Source: Ascaris suum (taxonomy: Eukaryota > Nematoda > Chromadorea > Rhabditida > Ascarididae). Taken from it: DNA of 64,000 nucleotides. The translations under genes were made by a program, and so were the position numbers. Under the pieces are notes generated by a model. The model did no database searches. It worked only from the letters and a program-made list of their open reading frames with translations, and was not told where the DNA came from. The DNA is taken from positions 6,970,110 to 7,034,109 of the forward strand of contig CM024177.1 in the NCBI GenBank assembly GCA_013433145.1, written 5' to 3'. Within the stretch, counting starts at the first letter, position 1; each line of letters opens with the position of its first letter. Positions 1 to 12,471 of the stretch are shown here, in pieces.

Positions 1-1862
1 CTGCAAAGCTGGCCGCACCATCTGAACCGCTGTTCACTGGAAACACATATACTCTTGTGTAGAAGTCATGAAAGCGCTTATAACGCAATACGATGTGCAG
101 TTTTTAATAATTTTGATTATATAAGACAAGATCTGCGCGCCCGCTTCAGAAGCAATTTTGTCGATAGATTTCAGCATTTTGGACAGTTGCAGTAGGTGAA
201 CACATTTCTCTGATTTCATGGAATCGTTGCATGTCAGTTCTTTATTATTCTGAATGCAATCTTTCTGTGTTAAATAGTGCTTCCATTTACTTTTGTTGCA
301 ATGCAACACGCGACCTTTGTTGTTACGAATGAAGCATATGGAAGATTCGCAACGTCATTAACAGTTCCAGTTCTTGCTTTTACATCACTTTAGAAATGCA
401 TGAAGATGCATACATCAAAGGCTCCATCTCATGATCCTCCCGTCGTATATTTGGCCGTTGTTTATCGATTGTGCTTTTACGGAGGCAAACTTGTAGAAAG
501 CAGGTAAAAACTAGACACCTAACGCTAACCAACTCACTAAATGTGGGAGATTTAAAAGAACGCGTTTGCAAAAAATTTCATCGTCGAGATTTGCGGCACG
601 GAGATACCCCTAACGGCTTTCTTAAAAAGTGTGAACTCTTTAAGAACGTTGGTAGAGTTTGTGCAGAAATATCCTGGCTATTCTCAAAATTTCACTCCCT
701 GCTCTCAGAATTGAGGCGCAGTTCTCTACTGTACGGTTCCACATAAGGAATTAAAATTTTTTCATATTTATGCTTATTTAATCAAGTCATTCCATTTATG
801 CTTAACTGCAAATGAACACTTCTCACTGGTCGCCTGGATGCTAGCAGCTGATTTTTCTTTGTCGGTCGAGGAAACGCAGGGGACAATAGACATCCACTAG
901 AGATTTTCTTAACATGGAAGATGGCTTCATGTATTAGGGAATGTTCTGAAGATCCAACGCTCTATTGGGAGATTATCAGTTTTCATCGTTGGTGTTTCAA
1001 GCTTTTCACTGCTTGCCATTTTCCAAGCGCTTTTACCACATGGATAATTTTGGAAGTTTAATCGAAACCATTCTCATCTTACTATGAGAAATTCTGGTAT
1101 ACGGCATGAAAACAGCTTATCACCAGATCTCTCATGTGAATGAAGATTTTGAGTGCTTGTACGAGCACCCCAGAAAAGTTTTCACAAACTTAAACTTTAT
1201 TTGGAGGCGAAAGATTTTCGGAGCGTGGAGCCCCTGTTGAATATATTATCCTTCCCTCGGGTCATCCATGGATCTCCATAAAGGATGTTAGGGCCAAATT
1301 CGAACTCAGTTTATTAGGCGGTGGCTTTGGGCATGCGGTAAATAGTCTGCGGCCTTGATTTTTACTACCTAGGACCGATGAACAGAGGCCGACTCATTTC
1401 GAAGTAACAAATCGCTTACATGATAAATGTCGCCTCAAAATATTTTGTGCCAATGTGTGCGAAATTTTCTGTTGGCTCTATGAACGCATTTCGTTTTGCA
1501 GTTTCATTCGTTTTGCACAGTGTTCCCACGATTGCCATTTCTCTGCGATCTTCACCAGCAACTAAGCCATTCGGGTTCTGCGGCAATAACGCATGCCTTC
1601 AACAAGCATAAAGCAACTTTTTACACGAATACGTCAATTTCATTGGGAATTGTCATCGGTTGGTTCTTTTCCAATTTGCCTATGATGCAAATGCAACCAA
1701 CTATTTCAAAAGTCTTAACTTCTGAAATAAATTACCTGATAGTCGTATTAATTTAGATCAAATTACAACTTGTAAGTTTTGACTATTTTTATTTTGCAAC
1801 CGCCTTCGTCGAGCTTTCCCATTCCCTCTTCAGGTAAAGAGATTTTTTCCGTTAACAACGAA
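1..1862. other. No supported gene
   Basis: AT-rich sequence with only short open frames on both strands and no recognisable motif or convincing splice-bounded exon. It may be intergenic or intronic to a gene starting outside the window. Confidence 0.5.
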
Positions 1863-2300
1863 CTATTCATAAAGCAAGTCGGCAGTTAGGATCAGGGTTT
1901 TATTCCATGGGCTGAAAGTGGGAAACAGAGAGCGAATTAAAGTGCCGTAGACAGCAACAAAGCCCTTCGATATAAAATTGTTATGGGCATACAGAAGTTT
2001 CGTAGCTGCAGTAAAGAAAACAGAAGAAGCAAAGAGGATTACTGATGGCAGGAAAGAAACACGTGCAGAGCACCGTAATACCATTTCCTCCTCATAACGG
2101 CACTCCATATTCTGCACCGCTACTGTTTGAACGTTGGGAACATCAGACATTATGCCAAAACTACTTAGTCGTCCACTACCAAGATTTTGAAATTGAATCA
2201 AAAAGAGGCTAATGACGTGTTCAAAATGTAAGAGCATAATTGTGGCATATGTTAGGCCTGGTGATCGTTTCTTGTTTCCGAACCTAGGAAGTCTCGACAT
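1863..2300 (-). CDS. Hypothetical membrane-protein ORF, possibly a terminal exon
   Basis: I do not recognise this protein. An open frame of 145 codons starts at an ATG (2300-2298) and ends in a stop at 1863. It holds two hydrophobic stretches: about residues 20-35, and a stronger one near residues 100-120 (SVILFASSVFFTAATKLLY). The tail is FSPWNKTLILTADLLYE. A second in-frame ATG opens MSDVPNVQTV and would give about 95 residues. A weak splice acceptor (TTGGTAG) lies just before that segment, so this could instead be a 3' exon. No partner exon was found upstream on the minus strand, and the plus-strand gene starting near 2.7 kb would lie head to head with it. It may simply be a chance open frame. 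Confidence 0.2.
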   Translation of the reverse strand: MSRLPRFGNKKRSPGLTYATIMLLHFEHVISLFLIQFQNLGSGRLSSFGIMSDVPNVQTVAVQNMECRYEEEMVLRCSARVSFLPSVILFASSVFFTAATKLLYAHNNFISKGFVAVYGTLIRSLFPTFSPWNKTLILTADLLYE

Positions 2301-2731
2301 TTTCTCTCAACTTTTGCACCAAAAAGGGGGAGGGAGTTTGAACGTGATTGGGCAGGTACCTCCGACCAAAGAAAATGTGTCCCCGCCGGCAACGGCAACA
2401 ACCAGAAAGAGCAACAAACATTTCAGCGGTCATCTTGTGCTTCAATAGAAATGCGAAGCATCGGCAACGCAGACATTTGACCAAAGACGTCGACCATTTA
2501 AAAAATCACGCTTATTTAGTTATCCGCATATGTGTGCTGAGATTTCATTTTGTAGCTTTTGCTTTACAAAATATAATTTGAGTATGAGAAATTTTTCTTT
2601 ACTGATTATTCGGTACAAATAAATTCGTTTATTATGTAAACGATAATTGATTTCTATCAGATATTCGCTGTAGTTGATACTGACAAAAGGATTTGAAAAA
2701 AACGCAAACATGAGAAATAAAATAATTATAG

Positions 2732-5700
2732 TGCGGCAATTGGCACCGCCAGCGAATGTGGACATTGTTTATCGAAATCGAAATGAGTACGGTTGCCTTT
2801 TCGAAGATGAATGTACGAGAATGGATGTTGAACGCGTCGAGAAATTCGTCTCGAGTGCTAAAATGTTCACTAAAGTAAGGAAGTTTTATAACTTTTTATT
2901 TTTCTTAAGGATGCTTTAATTGTAATATTTTATTTTATCAAGATCTTGGCACCACAGAGAATTGATCAAGATGGTTTAATGCTTATATATTATGGCTCAT
3001 CGATATCGCATTGGCGCTGAAACTGTCGACATCGCTTTGTGGCATTGTTAAGTGATTAGCATTGTTATGTAAGTGCATTATACGTTAGAAGTGGTTAAGA
3101 GATGCATTACTGAGGGATTTCGAGAGGAAAAAAACGTTCTTCTCCTCTTCTTCTTATAGCAGACTATAGAAGTAACGTTCAGTTAGTTCGTGTCCCTAAA
3201 TTGTCTTGTGTTTATGGAATGAGACCAGTGAAATGAGACCTCTAGAAATTAATTTCTAAATGTTTGTAAAATAATCTTATTATGTACGCATTTATAACAA
3301 GCGTTAAAATGATATGAGGAGGAATAAGGGTGATGAAAGAGAAAAGTGAGGGCTTAGTTGAGAGGAATCCTTGGACAATGAATAAGATTGGGCCGATCGA
3401 AATAATCTCATCTCATCAGTGAACAAAGAACGAGGATGTTTGCCTTTCATTTCTAATCGTATGCTTCTTAATACATCAATGATTAAGATATATGCATCGA
3501 CACTGTATGAGAGGTGGTTTGCCGAAGGTTCAGAAAATTGCAACCAGGCGAATGTCCTTGCGCTCATTATCCTTGATGGCCTTGTAAATGACGTGCGAAA
3601 GTTACCATACGTCAGAATACATACGGGTGAGTGGTAATGCAAATGCCATTTTCATTGCCATTTATGTATTATTGCTGAACTACTCGATTTTACCGATAGC
3701 GTATTGAATGAGAGATGGAAAAGGTAAATTGCACTTTGTGAGATTTTTGTCTTCTACATCCCACACGCATGATTTAATCATTGTTTCCTTCGCTCCTCTT
3801 CCCCTCCTTCCCTTCATAAATTCTTTTCAAAGAACAAACTGCCAACTTGAGAAACATACTTTCTCTCTTGCTATCAAGTACTCCGCTTTACTTACTGCTG
3901 TTTAAATTGTGGTGCACGACCGGATGTGCAAATATTCAGAAACAGGACAACTAAAAGAATAACATGTTTTCCTGCATAACCGGATCGCACATATGAATCT
4001 ACAGTTCAGTATCTCAATTTTCCATACGCATATTTACTATTGCGGTCAGGCGTTCTCCAAAGAAGGTGAATCAGAGCGAAGTTTGGAAGATCAGTTTAGA
4101 GCATGAAATAATCACGTCTTGCTGTTTTAACTTTCTCATTTCGCAAATCTGAACTAAAGATAAAAAGTTGCGCTCGTAAATGTACAAGCATCGAGATAAC
4201 GCCGCTATAAATGTATTGTTGCCATAAAAACTGATAGAATTTGCATAATGAAAAGTGGTTTCAACACTCGTTGATGAGCTCTCAATCAATGGCACCTAAA
4301 ATTTGCCACCAAACCTATTTAGAAACAATAAGACGCATGAGATAAGATAAACAATAAGATCAACTGAATAAGATACGGTCTAAGTTGAAATGTAGTCAAA
4401 AAGCCATCGCTGAAACACGCTAAGCTTGAAAACTGTTGCGACCTTAGTGCATCAACTCATAATGTTTTTCCTAGGTATGATGTTGATAGAGAGAGAGTTC
4501 AACGAGCAAATAAACTTCATTTAAAGGGAACAAAATCCCAAAATCCACAAGTTATTTCCCGGAAAAAACTGAAAAATTATTCATTATGGATCAGACGTCA
4601 ATCTGGAATCACAGAGAAATTATGCTTTGTCTTCACTGTAAACATATATCTTTATTCATCTCTCCACTAAAATGTCAGCGAAATCGTTAGCATCTTTGGT
4701 TGCTATTTTCACCTACGATTACGTATTCTTTTTAAATACTTGCTCAGCATTCAAATCCTTATTTGACATTTTCGTTATTATTAAATGGTACCTTTAAGAT
4801 GCACATAAAATTAACACAGCAGTTAGAACATATATTGGGATCCACTATTTCAAAGTATATAAAATGCTCAAGTTTATCTGAAACCACTTAGCAAGTCATC
4901 TGTTTCTACCATCATTTCGATGCGTTAAATTCATCGAGGCAAGAATGCTGAAGACGAATAAAGGTCACACCTATGTAGAAAGCATTTGTACATGTTTCTG
5001 GAAAAAAATGTCAGTATTAAATTAGCAAATCAGTGAGAAGGAAGGGCATAGAATCAAAAATATTTTAGTTTATTTCAGATAATTCGGACTTCATTTTTGT
5101 TGAAAAGGTCGGTCATTATGTATAAATATTTGGGAAAGTAAAGTTGAAGTTTTTCGTCATCTGTTGCACTCTTGCATCTACAAATTAGTGAGATTAATCG
5201 GAGCCTAAGAAGGCTCCGATTAATCTTATCATCTATATCAGCACTTTCAGAAATACGTCTGGCTTGTGAAGTCCCACATTATTTAGAATGACCTTTTTTT
5301 TTACCAAACAGCCGCAGGCTACATCGCCCCCCCCCCCTTTCCCCACAACTGAGCGATTTAAACGCGAGAACCCATTAAGAGTACAGTTGACCTCTAATTA
5401 TTAAAACAGCAATATATCATCATGTTGTGTGTCCTCTACAATAGCTGAATGAACTTGCTGATGAATCCCAAAACGTTTATAGGAATTGCTTTTTGATAGA
5501 AATGGCGTATTCGTCGTGCTTAGGATGGACTTTTTGTTATTGCTGACAATGTTTTAAAAAACAGAAGGCATCACTTTCCGAGGGATCACAGGAAGTATAA
5601 CTCGTCACGTCTGATAAAAGGGATGCGAGCGCATTTCCCAAAAATGAATTCATTAAAATATCGGCATTTTTTATATATTGGAATTTATTTTCAGGTGAGG

Positions 5701-8700
5701 CACGTCTTTCATCAGTTCTTTCAAATATTCAGATGGAATCGACCAACGCTATTCTTCAAGGTAAATATTCTCCTTAGAATTGATTCCTTGAAATTATTTA
5801 CTGAGGAGTTAATTTTTATAAGGCGTCACGACTCCCGCATGTCACATTCGCAATAATAAACTAATATAATGTGAAACATCATTTGTATTTCTAGAGCGAA
5901 AAGCTCGGCTTGGACGTTGTTAGACCTCTTTTATCAAATGTCCACCCTTCGTTTAACTGTCGCTTGATATTGGACGCCACTCACATATATATTTAAGCGT
6001 CTATGTTTACTAAATGCACATCGGACCTCAAAGAGGATACTGGATGTAATAAATATAACAGACCGGTAGTTGAAGTAGGTATCAAATAGAAACAAAACGA
6101 ATTGAAGCCAACAAGACACGATGGCGCACCCGTAATTGTGTGCGAGTACAGCAGACTCAAAGTCCTTCAAAGAAATAGTTCCAAAATGTGATTGATTATT
6201 TGACTATTTCGGTAACAATTGCCTTTTTGAACGAATTTTTGAGGTCATTGACAGATATTTAGCGATGGTAATCATGCAGTAGATATAGTTAGTTCAAAGA
6301 TTAGTCACTATGTACGACTGTCTTCGCTCACAGTTCACCTACAACTTCCATATTTGCATGTAAGACTTTTATCAACTCAACTCCAGTTCAATTCACGCTT
6401 GCCCGTTGCTAGCTTGCCGAGTGTGGGATTCGCAGGCGATGAAAAGGCACTTGACTCTCTTCTGTTACCTCAAAATTGGCAGAATTGAATGAATGAATAG
6501 AGCTTAGGCTGTCGTATATAGAAAAGCGATAAAATTTTGAAGACATTGCGCTTATCCATGCGGCTGTCTGCATTCCGTTATGCGTTTGTATCTTCAGGCA
6601 GATTGTGCGGCAAGCATATATACGAAACTGCCCTGCAGTGACTTTTCGAAGATTTTAGTAATATGCCTCATCGCCATCCCTCTTGTTCAATGTTCAAGCT
6701 GAATTCACTGTTCCGGTTGAAACGCAAAACGAGCCACTAAACGAAACCTCTTTCCAACACTATTTCCGTTGGGGCAGTGCCCGAAAATATTTCAGGTCGG
6801 TCGGCGTGTTAAAAAATATTCAGTTGTTTTAAAAGTTGCAAGACATTGAAATGAGGAAAAATAATATTTCAACGGATTATTTCTTGTTGAAGCTTGCTGT
6901 TGCTTTAGTGAGAGGCGATTCTTCTAAAGTGATTAATGCGAATGCTCTTTTCTTTTGTTAAAATTTAGCGCATCCTTTCAACATTCGATGCAATACTCGA
7001 GAGCGAACCTATGACCACATATCAGTTATACTGTGCGAACACCGTTATACCCCTGCAAGCACGCAATCGTCTCGAATTAAACTGTGTTTTTGATTGGGTG
7101 ACGGAACGCTAAGGGCAATAATGGTCATCGTGCACCGCATAGGTGCGCGTGCACCGAGTGCATATGCATCGCTAATTTTTGGGTGCATTTAGATCGCATG
7201 GCTTATTTGGGCACATAGTGTTACGAGCAGTGCATTACGTCTAGATGCGTAACGCTGCAGCTCTAGCTTCATCCCAGTCGGTCAGCAGCATTCTTTTTTG
7301 ATGCAACCATTTTAAGCTTATTGCACTTTCTCGCATGAAAGCCTTCTATCTATAATCATTTCCTCAGACTTATCAATCCGAAAAAGTCGCGAACGATACA
7401 AGCTGCCTTACCCCCCCCCCCCCCCACCCTTTACTCGCGATGCAGCAAATATCCTTCCCCATAAAATTGAGCCTACGATGTTGCACATATTTAAATCACA
7501 AAATCAGCACATATGAGGCTTTTTGGCTCATCATCATACGCATCTTGATGGTTCGTTGCAAGAGTTAACTGAAGACAAGGTATTACCTGATGAACTGCAT
7601 TGCAATTATACTGCAGTTAATGCAAGCAGTAATAAATATGATTTCAATGAATAGAATGAACGCAGCTTATGAAGCACCAAAAGCAGTTTTTTTCAGAGGC
7701 TATCTGAACACCTAATTTGTTAATTTGACGGCGGCGCTTATCATTCCTTTAAAACTGCGAGAACTGAAATGTTTGTTTGAGAGTCGTTTAGGCGACATTG
7801 CAAAAACCTATTGTTGCTTACGTCATAGAAGAGAGCATAGAATTTTCTTCTTTTTTAGTGATTAGCAATATTCCCGTAGCGAAATTAAAAATTTTCTCTA
7901 ATATTTAGAGGTTTTTCCGAAACAACGAAAAACGATCATACTTTCGTTCGCCGCGTCTTCTTGCTATTTTTTAGCATTCGGCCATTCTTCTTCCTAAATT
8001 ATAGGTTTATATTGAAATTGGCACGTGCAGAGGTCCCTTTTCGTAAATATGAAGCCTCTCTCTTTCGATTCAATTTAGTTTTGAGTCATGAGAGGTGCAA
8101 ACCTCAAAGCTAATTTAATATACATTTAGTTACGTGGTGCTGTAAACCATAACAATGATGATATGAGTCACTCGCAGGATTCGAATGCTACTTTTGCATG
8201 CTTTCTTTGGAAGGGATGCGTAACTGCTAAGTGATGCTTTTTGCATATTCCCTTTTTATTACAACACTAACACTCACATAAACCCGTTAACATTCCATTT
8301 ATTTAAAATTTTGGTAAAAACCTCTGTTGCCATATAAACAATCGACTTTCGTCATTGATGTCTCTCCCATCGTTCACTACCTACAAAATTGCTCCCAAAG
8401 GTTGGAGGGATTAAGTAAGCAATAGCCGTTCCGCTGATGTTTCATCAGATTTCAGGTTGGCCATTGCATATGGTAGTCGCAGATCTGGTGGAGCAGTTAG
8501 GTTACGCACTACGCGAGTTCTATGCACTTAATGGTGGTACACGTGTGCACTTGATTCCAACGTGGGCGGTACAGGTGTTTGCGCTCTGTGCTGTGCTGGT
8601 TATTGTGGCACTTCTCGTTGAATGGTATATTGTAAGACGTAAATTGGCTGTTAACAGGAGCATGTCAGCAGTTCAATTACATGCTGGCAAAAGTAAAACG

Positions 8701-8715
8701 CATCTTATGTTTTAA
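2732..8715 (+). CDS. Unrecognised single-pass membrane protein, four-exon partial model
   Basis: I do not recognise this family. Four exons join in phase: 2732-2874, 3488-3626, 5695-5760 and 8456-8715. Each has a usable acceptor (for example GGAATTTATTTTCAG before 5695), and the first three end at good donors (GTAAGG, GTGAGT, GTAAAT). Exons 2, 3 and 4 all connect through a G|GT glycine codon. The chain carries YRNRNEYGCLFEDECTRMD in exon 1, then LALIILDGLVNDVRKLPYV, then SSVLSNIQMESTNAILQ. It ends with a long hydrophobic segment (WAVQVFALCAVLVIVALLV) followed by EWYIVRRK and a 30-residue tail, which reads as a type I anchor with a cytoplasmic end. A donor GTAAGACG inside that tail (8631) could allow splicing onward. 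An alternative 3' exon at 2943-3020 (ending SSISHWR, then stop) is also in phase with exon 1. The start may be the ATG at 2710 or an upstream exon not found. Confidence 0.42.
5191..5226. repeat. Perfect 15-bp inverted repeat (hairpin)
   Basis: The left arm AGATTAATCGGAGCC (5191-5205) and its exact reverse complement (5212-5226) are separated by the six bases TAAGAA. The stem can be extended outward by wobble pairs. It lies in an intron of the plus-strand gene model. It is too short for a microRNA precursor, and its origin is unknown. Confidence 0.95.
5327..5337. repeat. C homopolymer tract (11 C)
   Basis: A run of 11 C on the plus strand (G on the minus strand), in the intron between 3626 and 5695, unusual in such AT-rich DNA. 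Confidence 0.95.
7411..7425. repeat. C homopolymer tract (15 C)
   Basis: Fifteen C on the plus strand in the intron between 5760 and 8456, followed by ACCC. The minus strand has the matching G tract. Confidence 0.95.
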
Positions 8716-11700
8716 AACAGTTTCTTTTGGGTTTTTCTGCAAAATTATCTCGACACATCCAAGTCACTAAATATTAAACGTTGATCACTGTAAGCTTTGA
8801 AATTTTTAATATAAGATTCAAAGAATGAATGAAACAAAAATATGATATAAGAAAATAAATGTAGATAAGAAAAAATCAAAAACGCCAAAGAGCAAAACGC
8901 CATTAGCACTAGGCAAGCGAGATGCAGTAGAATTTGTACAAGCTAGAATTCAGCAGCGAATAGTTTGCTCATTTTAGTAGCTGCTTAAATCAAAGACATT
9001 GCTATTTGACTTTGAGTTTATTTCGCCGCTTTGTATTTCTTGTTATTATTGAAGTGGTTTCTTCATCAAAAAATGGTGCTTATTTGCCTCGTTTCATATC
9101 AATTTGGCAATTTTCTGATAGTATCATCGTTGTGGAGTGTTCATACCGAAAGTTTCCAGAATTGATAAATTATGCAAATCAATGCAAAATTTGCCTCCAA
9201 ATTTTGCAGTTTATTGAGATATGGAATAGGAAATCACGACCTGTATGAGCAGTTTTGCTGCTTATCATTTTTCATGAGAAAAATTTTCACTAAAATATTC
9301 CAGTCACCTTAGAGAGTATTAAAACAAACGATTGCAAAAAATCTCTCAGCGAAATTCGTACGCGAAAATTCCGGCCTCTTTAGCATTGAGATACTACTCA
9401 TTTCTATCTAATATTTGCATTTAAATAATTCTTTGAAATTTACAAATTGCAAAAAATTTTCAACCAGCTCTTGTAGAAATTCTCGTGTAATCAGATAGAA
9501 TGAATCATTTCGTCTATTTTATTAGCTTCATTGCTGAAAAATCTTTTTAAGTCGTTTCCCACATAAAACAATAGCAAATTCCCGGTTTAACGGAAAACCA
9601 ATTGCAATGTTATTTTGTATTTTTCGCAAGCAATTAGACAACGAAAAGAAATTAGCTTCATAACTGATAATTCTCATATCGAATAAAAGATATCGATTTG
9701 TTGAAATTAAGAAAAATGTTTGGCGATACATTTTTCTGAATAGCGAAATTGCTATAGCTTGTTGCGTATACTGGATTGATTATCGTAATGATTGAATGCG
9801 CTCATCGTTTAAAATTTTCTTTCGCAAACAAATCATTCCGCTCATGGAGTTTTTCTAGTAGAAAATCAGCAGCATTTGTTGTTCAACCGCTCTCCAGATA
9901 ACTTATGTCACTCGAGCATTATGGAACATGGGGATATTTTGAATTTTCGAACATTCCGAGGATTTGAGTTTCCTCATTTCCTACCTTCTAGAGCTGGCCT
10001 TTCCTAAGACGTCGGGGGCGATGATCACAATAGTAGAGGCTTTATTGTGGTATTGGAGCAGTAATGGGGACTACGTCGTTAGGGTACTCGAATTCAACCT
10101 TTATACTCAGTTACGATTAAAGCAGCAGGTTTTCTGCCCGTTGCCTAAAAGTGTTTCAATACGTCGTGCAAGTCGTCGAACGTAAATTGAATATAAAAAT
10201 GAAATTGAAGCTGATTCTGGCTTCCTATTCGCTCACTACCAGTTGGGATTTTGCTGTTCGATGCAAACTTCAGCTTCACAATTCAGACTCAAAGCATTTC
10301 GCAAGTGTGATAAGGAATTAATCCACCTTTTACAGGCAAGTAAGTTGAAATTCCTCGATTGAAATCCAGAATTTAAAAATGTGCGATCGACCAGTAACAT
10401 TTGATTTTTAGACGTCACTACTTGAAACGTCGCCAGCCGATTTGTTGATTTAGTGCAAGAAGTTTTAGATGCTGTTTGGGCACATTTGCATTATGGAAAA
10501 GTGAGCGCTACCAATAATAAAGACTCTCCAACAAATATGCCGTTTTCATTACGCAATGTTTTCAATGTAGCCATAGTGATGAGGTTTATTTCGTTCAGTC
10601 GATGTTTCTTCGCATTTTAGAAGGCATTCTCTGATTTGCTATGCATTTATGAAGTTTTTGATGGATGCAGATATACGACTGTAACGATTGTTGAAGACAT
10701 TATTGTTGACTAGGGTGATGCAAAAGCAAACATTTATTGCTGCTTCGGTTACTGATGATTGCATCGTCACATCGGAATATCTTGCCAACAAACGTTTGAT
10801 TGCACATCTATTTCTCAACAACACTACCACCAAATGATCTGTTGTACATTCGTTTGCCTATCGTTAACGTGCATTTCTTTGTATTGCAAAATCATGTTGT
10901 TCTGCCGTATTCAAATTTTGTCTCGTAAAACCTTGAATCTACAGTGGATATTGTCTAACATGTCGAAGAATTCCTTTTTTAGCCTTCGATATATCCTAAT
11001 ACTTTGATTTCGACATAAACATAGCACTACAAGAGGCATTCTCATTTGCACTGCAATATGCCGTTATTTTTTGATCGATTATATGTTGAGATGAATTTCA
11101 ACTTTGAACAGAACTAACATTTTGTGGAGATGATGATTTATGATGTAATCACTTCTAGTGCTATGGAATCTGTAGAATTTTTTAGCGCTAATTATTTGTA
11201 TTTTTGATACATCAACGCGTTGAGACTTTGTGAATATCTTACGAAGAAATCACATCACGTGTATTGCAATTCTGCAACTGTCGACTACCTCATTTTTCAA
11301 TAAATTCCTGTGTGATTTTGTTTCGATCGAACGAAATGAGCTGATTAAACTTTTCGGCAGTTTTTGTTGTCCATCGATACAGCAAACAACTTTTAATGCT
11401 TCTCTGTCGGCCGACTCAGCTAATAAGATATACGCTTCAATTTTGTGAGCATCATAGTCGTTTCCTGAGAGCAGTTGTTTTTGAAGCTTTTTTTCATTCA
11501 TGATAACTTAAAGAAGTAACACTCCTCTTCTTCACTTACCGGAAATTGAGGAGCAGTTATTTAGATGCGTTTTTTATGGAATCATTGAAAACTGCCCTGG
11601 ACGCGGACTTTTCTCAGGTACATGAATGCACTGATGCTGTCGTATCAAAATTTTTTCATAATAATGTGGTCGTACTTCTCCCCCAAAGATAATCTAATGT

Positions 11701-12121
11701 TGTTCTTATGCCACTTTTTTGCAAACTGAATGCATTGCATCAACACTGCATCTGAATTTCTGAATTTGGTACAACAATGTCTGTTATTTTGGCTTAAAAA
11801 TTACAACGCTCACAGTAATATTGCAATCTCTGTTTTTTACTTGAAGGCACAGCACTTCACGCACATTTTTTTAAGGTGGAGGCTAGGCTTATGTCTAAAT
11901 CGGTTACGTCTTTGCATATCAGCGATTCATCGATGCCTATGCTTCAAAATGTGCAAATAAAATACACCATGATATCTGGGCACTTTCTTCAAGCCGAATA
12001 TTGCATTTCTGAGAAGTCCCTCTCAACCTGATGGATCATTGCACAGTAAGCAAATATTTGATATACCTGCCGTTCCAAATATCAACAATGATTGACGCCC
12101 TAACCGATGGTTCCATGTCTG
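8716..12121. other. Intergenic or intronic stretch, no supported gene
   Basis: AT-rich, with scattered short open frames. The best of these is a minus-strand frame at 11250-11501 (charged, no hydrophobic segment), but it has no family match or partner exon. One clean inverted repeat lies at 9183-9208. Nothing else could be supported. Confidence 0.4.
9183..9208. repeat. Perfect 10-bp inverted repeat, 6-base loop
   Basis: TGCAAAATTT (9183-9192), loop GCCTCC, then AAATTTTGCA (9199-9208). A short AT-rich hairpin with a GC-rich loop, of unknown function. Confidence 0.9.
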
Positions 12122-12471
12122 CTACAATCTTCTCTTCCATCTTTTGAAATGGCTCTTCCCGAAGAAAGAAGAACCGTGCTCAAGACTTTGGGAGAAAGAA
12201 CTGCGGATAAAGCATAGTTGAATACTCACGGAACTCGTGGTTGAAGAAGGTACTCAGAGATACATTCGACAGCGATAGCATCTTTTGTTGAGGAGCCTTT
12301 ATGCAGCATGTATTTTTTAGGCAATCCTGAGTTCCCTTGGCCGATTTTTCCCATAACGCTTCGAGCGTTGTTGGTTGTTGAAATCATGCTTTCCAAGAGC
12401 CGAGCGCTCTCGTCAGTGCTGCATGTCCATCTTCCTGCTATGCTTTCGCTTATTTGGTAGCGTTTTTCGTT
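12122..12471 (-). CDS. 3' end of an unrecognised gene (two exons)
   Basis: Unrecognised. The penultimate exon is open from 12471 down to 12230 (its true 5' edge is uncertain). It ends CC|GTGAGTATT, a strong donor. The last exon, 12200-12122, follows a very good acceptor (CTTTATCCGCAG) and completes the split proline codon. The encoded C-terminus contains STDESARLLESMISTTNNA, GLPKKYMLHKGSSTKDAI and VECISEYLLQPRVP, and ends HFKRWKRRL then stop. It is hydrophilic, with a strongly basic tail and no membrane segment. The segment is more GC-rich than its surroundings, as expected for coding sequence. Upstream exons would lie above 12.47 kb on the minus strand and were not found; the selenocysteine tRNA sits about 1.1 kb upstream on the same strand. 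Confidence 0.4.

Noticed and set aside
8437..8715. Alkylglycerol monooxygenase N-terminus
   Set aside because: The LGYALREFYALNGG segment and membrane helix looked similar at first, but no histidine-box exons follow and upstream exons join in phase to an unrelated chain.
12065..12165. Minus-strand frame EEPFQKMEEKIVADMEPSVR ending at an AG|GTATAT donor
   Set aside because: The preceding exon requires a one-base phase that this frame cannot supply; the frame with the strong CCGCAG acceptor ends in a stop and fits, so this is a shadow in the last exon and 3' flank.
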